Shown: positions 62,580 through 64,000 of the stretch, one piece after another | Layout of the letters: each line of letters opens with the position of its first letter | Numbering within the stretch: position 1 is the stretch's first letter | NCBI RefSeq assembly: GCF_900110925.1 | Contig: NZ_FOFP01000003.1 | Coordinates: forward strand, 124,001-188,000 | Length of the DNA stretch: 64,000 nt | Direction of reading: 5' to 3' | Source: Pseudomonas cuatrocienegasensis | GTDB lineage: Bacteria > Pseudomonadota > Gammaproteobacteria > Pseudomonadales > Pseudomonadaceae | Notes under the pieces: model-generated | Told to the model about the DNA's origin: nothing | The model's input: only the letters and a program-made list of their open reading frames with translations | The model's database searches: none | Position numbers and translations under genes: made by a program

Positions 62580-63281
62580 TCAGCGCAGCCGCAGGCCATT
62601 GAGCAACAGCGCCTGCAGGTTGGTCAGCACCTCCTCAAAAAACACCGGGTCGTCCAGGGTGCGGCCGGTTATCGACTCGACCTGAACCCGGAAGTCCGCG
62701 TAGTGCTGAGTAGTCGCCCACAGCGAGAAGATCAGGTGGTAAGGGTCTATTGGCGCCAGTTGGCCCGCATCGACCCAGTGCTGGATCACCGCACGTTTGT
62801 CCTGCACCAGATCACGCAACTCATGCTCCAACTCGCCGCGCAACAGCGGCGCGCCCTGGATAATCTCCAGACAGAACAGCCGCGAGGCGGCTGGATGGTC
62901 GCGTGACAACTCCAGCTTCAAGCGTAGGTACTCGCTAATTGCATGCAACGGCTCCATCTCCACACGCAGCGCCCGCAGGGGCGCCAACCAGATGCCCAAT
63001 AACTGCTTGAGTACATACAGGTAGAGATCTTCCTTGCTGGCAAAGTAGTACAGCAGGTTGGTCTTCGACACCTCGGCGCGCGCGGCAATCTGTTCGACAC
63101 GGACGCCATGCAGGCCAAACTGCGAGAACAGCCCGATAGCCGCCTCACTGATGGCAGCCCGCTTACTCTCCAACTGCTGCTCACGGCGGGCCAGGGTCGC
63201 AGCGCTGGGCACACGCACAGCCTTGACCTTCGGCGTGATGGCCATCGCGGGCGGATTGGCGGGGGAAAGATGCTCTGCCAT
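62580..63281 (-). CDS. rutR: TetR-family repressor RutR
   Basis: The protein is 233 aa, longer at the N-terminus than E. coli RutR (212 aa). It has a helix-turn-helix (SEAAIGLFSQFGLHGVRVEQ then IAARAEVSKTNLLYYFASKE) and a C-terminal ligand domain with the YcdC-type segment IDPYHLIFSLWATTQHYADF. RutR senses uracil in E. coli and controls the rut operon and pyrimidine genes. It is divergent from rutA, with a RutR-type box in the gap. Confidence 0.9.
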   Translation of the reverse strand: MAEHLSPANPPAMAITPKVKAVRVPSAATLARREQQLESKRAAISEAAIGLFSQFGLHGVRVEQIAARAEVSKTNLLYYFASKEDLYLYVLKQLLGIWLAPLRALRVEMEPLHAISEYLRLKLELSRDHPAASRLFCLEIIQGAPLLRGELEHELRDLVQDKRAVIQHWVDAGQLAPIDPYHLIFSLWATTQHYADFRVQVESITGRTLDDPVFFEEVLTNLQALLLNGLRLR

Positions 63282-63327
63282 TACAACTCCTGATTACCGG
63301 CACCCACAGTGCAGTGGCCACCTTAGG

Positions 63328-63343
63328 GTCTGTTGACGTTTCG
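63328..63343. repeat. GTCTGTTGACGTTTCG repeat, copy 2
   Basis: A 16-base exact match to 38397-38412, with similar following bases (TCGCAA). It lies between rutR and the rutA control sites. Confidence 0.5.
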
Positions 63344-63405
63344 TCGCAAGCCGCGTTGCCGCGAAACCCAGCGGGAGGCGCGCCTGCCTCTTTATCGAGC
63401 GCGGC

Positions 63406-63420
63406 GCACAATACAGGTGC
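63406..63420 (+). promoter_or_regulatory. NtrC-type dyad upstream of rutA
   Basis: GCAC (63406-63409), seven bases, GTGC (63417-63420) reproduces the spacing of the NtrC site core (GCAC-N7-GTGC). It lies about 95 bases upstream of the sigma-54 promoter, a normal enhancer distance. Confidence 0.45.
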
Positions 63421-63427
63421 TCTAAGG

Positions 63428-63443
63428 TAGACCACATGGTCCA
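63428..63443. promoter_or_regulatory. RutR operator
   Basis: TAGACCACATGGTCCA matches the RutR consensus TTGACCANNTGGTCAA, with an exact core GACCA-N2-TGGTC. It lies between the NtrC dyad and the sigma-54 promoter of rutA. Confidence 0.75.
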
Positions 63444-63495
63444 CCGTAAGCCCTGGTTTTTCTGCAAGCCCATGATTATCAAGTCATTTGTATTT

Positions 63496-63512
63496 TTGGC
63501 ACGCTCCATGCT
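63496..63512 (+). promoter_or_regulatory. Sigma-54 promoter of rutA
   Basis: TTGGCACG-CTCC-ATGCT, with GG at 63498-63499 and GC at 63510-63511 separated by exactly ten bases, matches the -24/-12 consensus (TTGGCACG-N4-TTGCW) with one mismatch. Transcription would begin near 63523, about 70 bases before rutA. Confidence 0.7.
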
Positions 63513-63593
63513 GAAGCCTGCTTGACCCACACCAGGCAATTTTCCAGCAATTGACGGCTAACTTCCGCCAATTCCAGCGAAAATGGAGGCTTC

Positions 63594-64000
63594 ATGAATA
63601 TCGGCATCTTCATCCCAATCGGCAATAACGGCTGGCTCATCTCGGAAAACGCACCGCAGTACATGCCCACCTTCGAGCTGAACAAACACATCGTCCAGCG
63701 CGCGGAGCACTACGGTTTCGACTTCGCCCTGTCGATGATCAAACTGCGTGGCTTCGGCGGTAAGACCGAGTTCTGGGAACACAACCTGGAATCCTTCACC
63801 CTGATGGCCGGCCTCGCCGCCGTCACCAGCCGCATCCAACTCTTCGCCACCGCCGCCACTCTGACCATGCCACCGGCGATAGTCGCGCGCATGGCGGCGA
63901 CCATCGACTCCATCTCCAATGGCCGCTTCGGCGTCAACCTGGTCACCGGCTGGCAGCGCCCCGAGTACTCGCAGATGGGCCTGTGGCCGGGCGATGAGTT
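63594..64000 (+). CDS. rutA: Pyrimidine monooxygenase RutA, N-terminal part (cut by window end)
   Basis: The first 135 residues are visible from the ATG at 63594, after GGAGG. The sequence [60 protein letters not shown] and [20 protein letters not shown] is characteristic of RutA, a flavin-dependent luciferase-like oxygenase that opens the uracil ring between N3 and C4 by the Rut pathway. It needs flavin reductase RutF. The rest of the gene and operon lie beyond the window. Confidence 0.93.
   Translation, partial: MNIGIFIPIGNNGWLISENAPQYMPTFELNKHIVQRAEHYGFDFALSMIKLRGFGGKTEFWEHNLESFTLMAGLAAVTSRIQLFATAATLTMPPAIVARMAATIDSISNGRFGVNLVTGWQRPEYSQMGLWPGDE

Larger units (their letters stand above)
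63282..63593. promoter_or_regulatory. rutR-rutA divergent control region
   Basis: The gap is 312 bases. From left to right it holds the 16-base repeat copy at 63328, an NtrC-type dyad (63406-63420), a RutR-type box (63428-63443) and a sigma-54 promoter (63496-63512). AATGGAGG supplies the rutA ribosome site. Confidence 0.65.

Overview
The window is G+C-rich, densely coded Proteobacterial chromosome and reads as a Pseudomonas (sensu lato). The clearest signs are the complete pilGHIJK-chpABC twitching/surface-sensing cluster followed by gshB-tonB-algH(yqgE)-ruvX, an S-adenosylhomocysteine (SAH) riboswitch in front of ahcY-metF, and the block pckA-hslO-(PAP2)-hslR-rimB-rimK-(GGDEF/EAL)-envZ-ompR-tex-thioesterase-gshA. 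From memory, the two halves correspond to two separate regions of P. aeruginosa PAO1 (around PA0404-PA0436 and PA5192-PA5203). Here they lie within one 64 kb stretch, so gene order is rearranged relative to that species. I saw no tRNA, rRNA, CRISPR array, prophage, integrase or intact insertion sequence.

Layout. 0-2.4 kb: 3' end of ligB, a c'-type cytochrome lipoprotein, a MAPEG protein, and a minus-strand scar that joins the start of a TetR regulator to the end of a Zn-dependent amidohydrolase. 2.4-15.2 kb: promoter, SAH riboswitch, ahcY, metF, ppnN, a periplasmic binding protein, rhlE, yceI with cytochrome b561, bioA, rsmE and an AgcS amino-acid:cation symporter. 15.3-28.4 kb (minus strand): chpC, chpB, the giant chpA, pilK, pilJ, pilI, pilH, pilG. 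28.6-31.7 kb: gshB, tonB, algH, ruvX. 31.7-37.6 kb: an acyl-CoA module on the minus strand (3-hydroxyacyl-CoA dehydrogenase, acyl-CoA dehydrogenase, Fe-alcohol dehydrogenase, thioesterase) with a divergent LysR regulator. 37.7-45.4 kb: a thioesterase, an HPF-like protein, a four-gene MCE lipid-transport operon with an STAS-fused permease, an unusual RecQ and a CHAD protein. 45.7-62.1 kb: the pckA-gshA block. 62.2-64 kb: an RMF-like small protein, then rutR and the start of rutA with a composite control region.

How parts fit together. PilJ (receptor), PilI and ChpC (CheW), PilK (CheR), ChpB (CheB), ChpA (CheA with eight phosphotransfer modules) and the response regulators PilG and PilH form one chemosensory pathway. 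The TonB protein next door belongs to the paralogue linked to twitching in P. aeruginosa. AhcY and MetF serve the methionine/SAM cycle, and the riboswitch lets SAH induce its own removal. Several products act on ribosomes: RsmE, HslR, RimK/RimB, the HPF-like protein and the RMF-like protein. The amidohydrolase/TetR scar looks like the remains of a reductive pyrimidine-degradation (pyd) cluster, while the right edge carries the alternative Rut pathway with a visible RutR box, a sigma-54 promoter and an NtrC-type dyad.

I found no clearly new system. The observations most worth checking are the pyd scar paired with rut, the RMF-like gene after gshA, the rut control region, the RecQ with displaced zinc cysteines, and the dispersed palindromic repeats, one of which lies between envZ and ompR.
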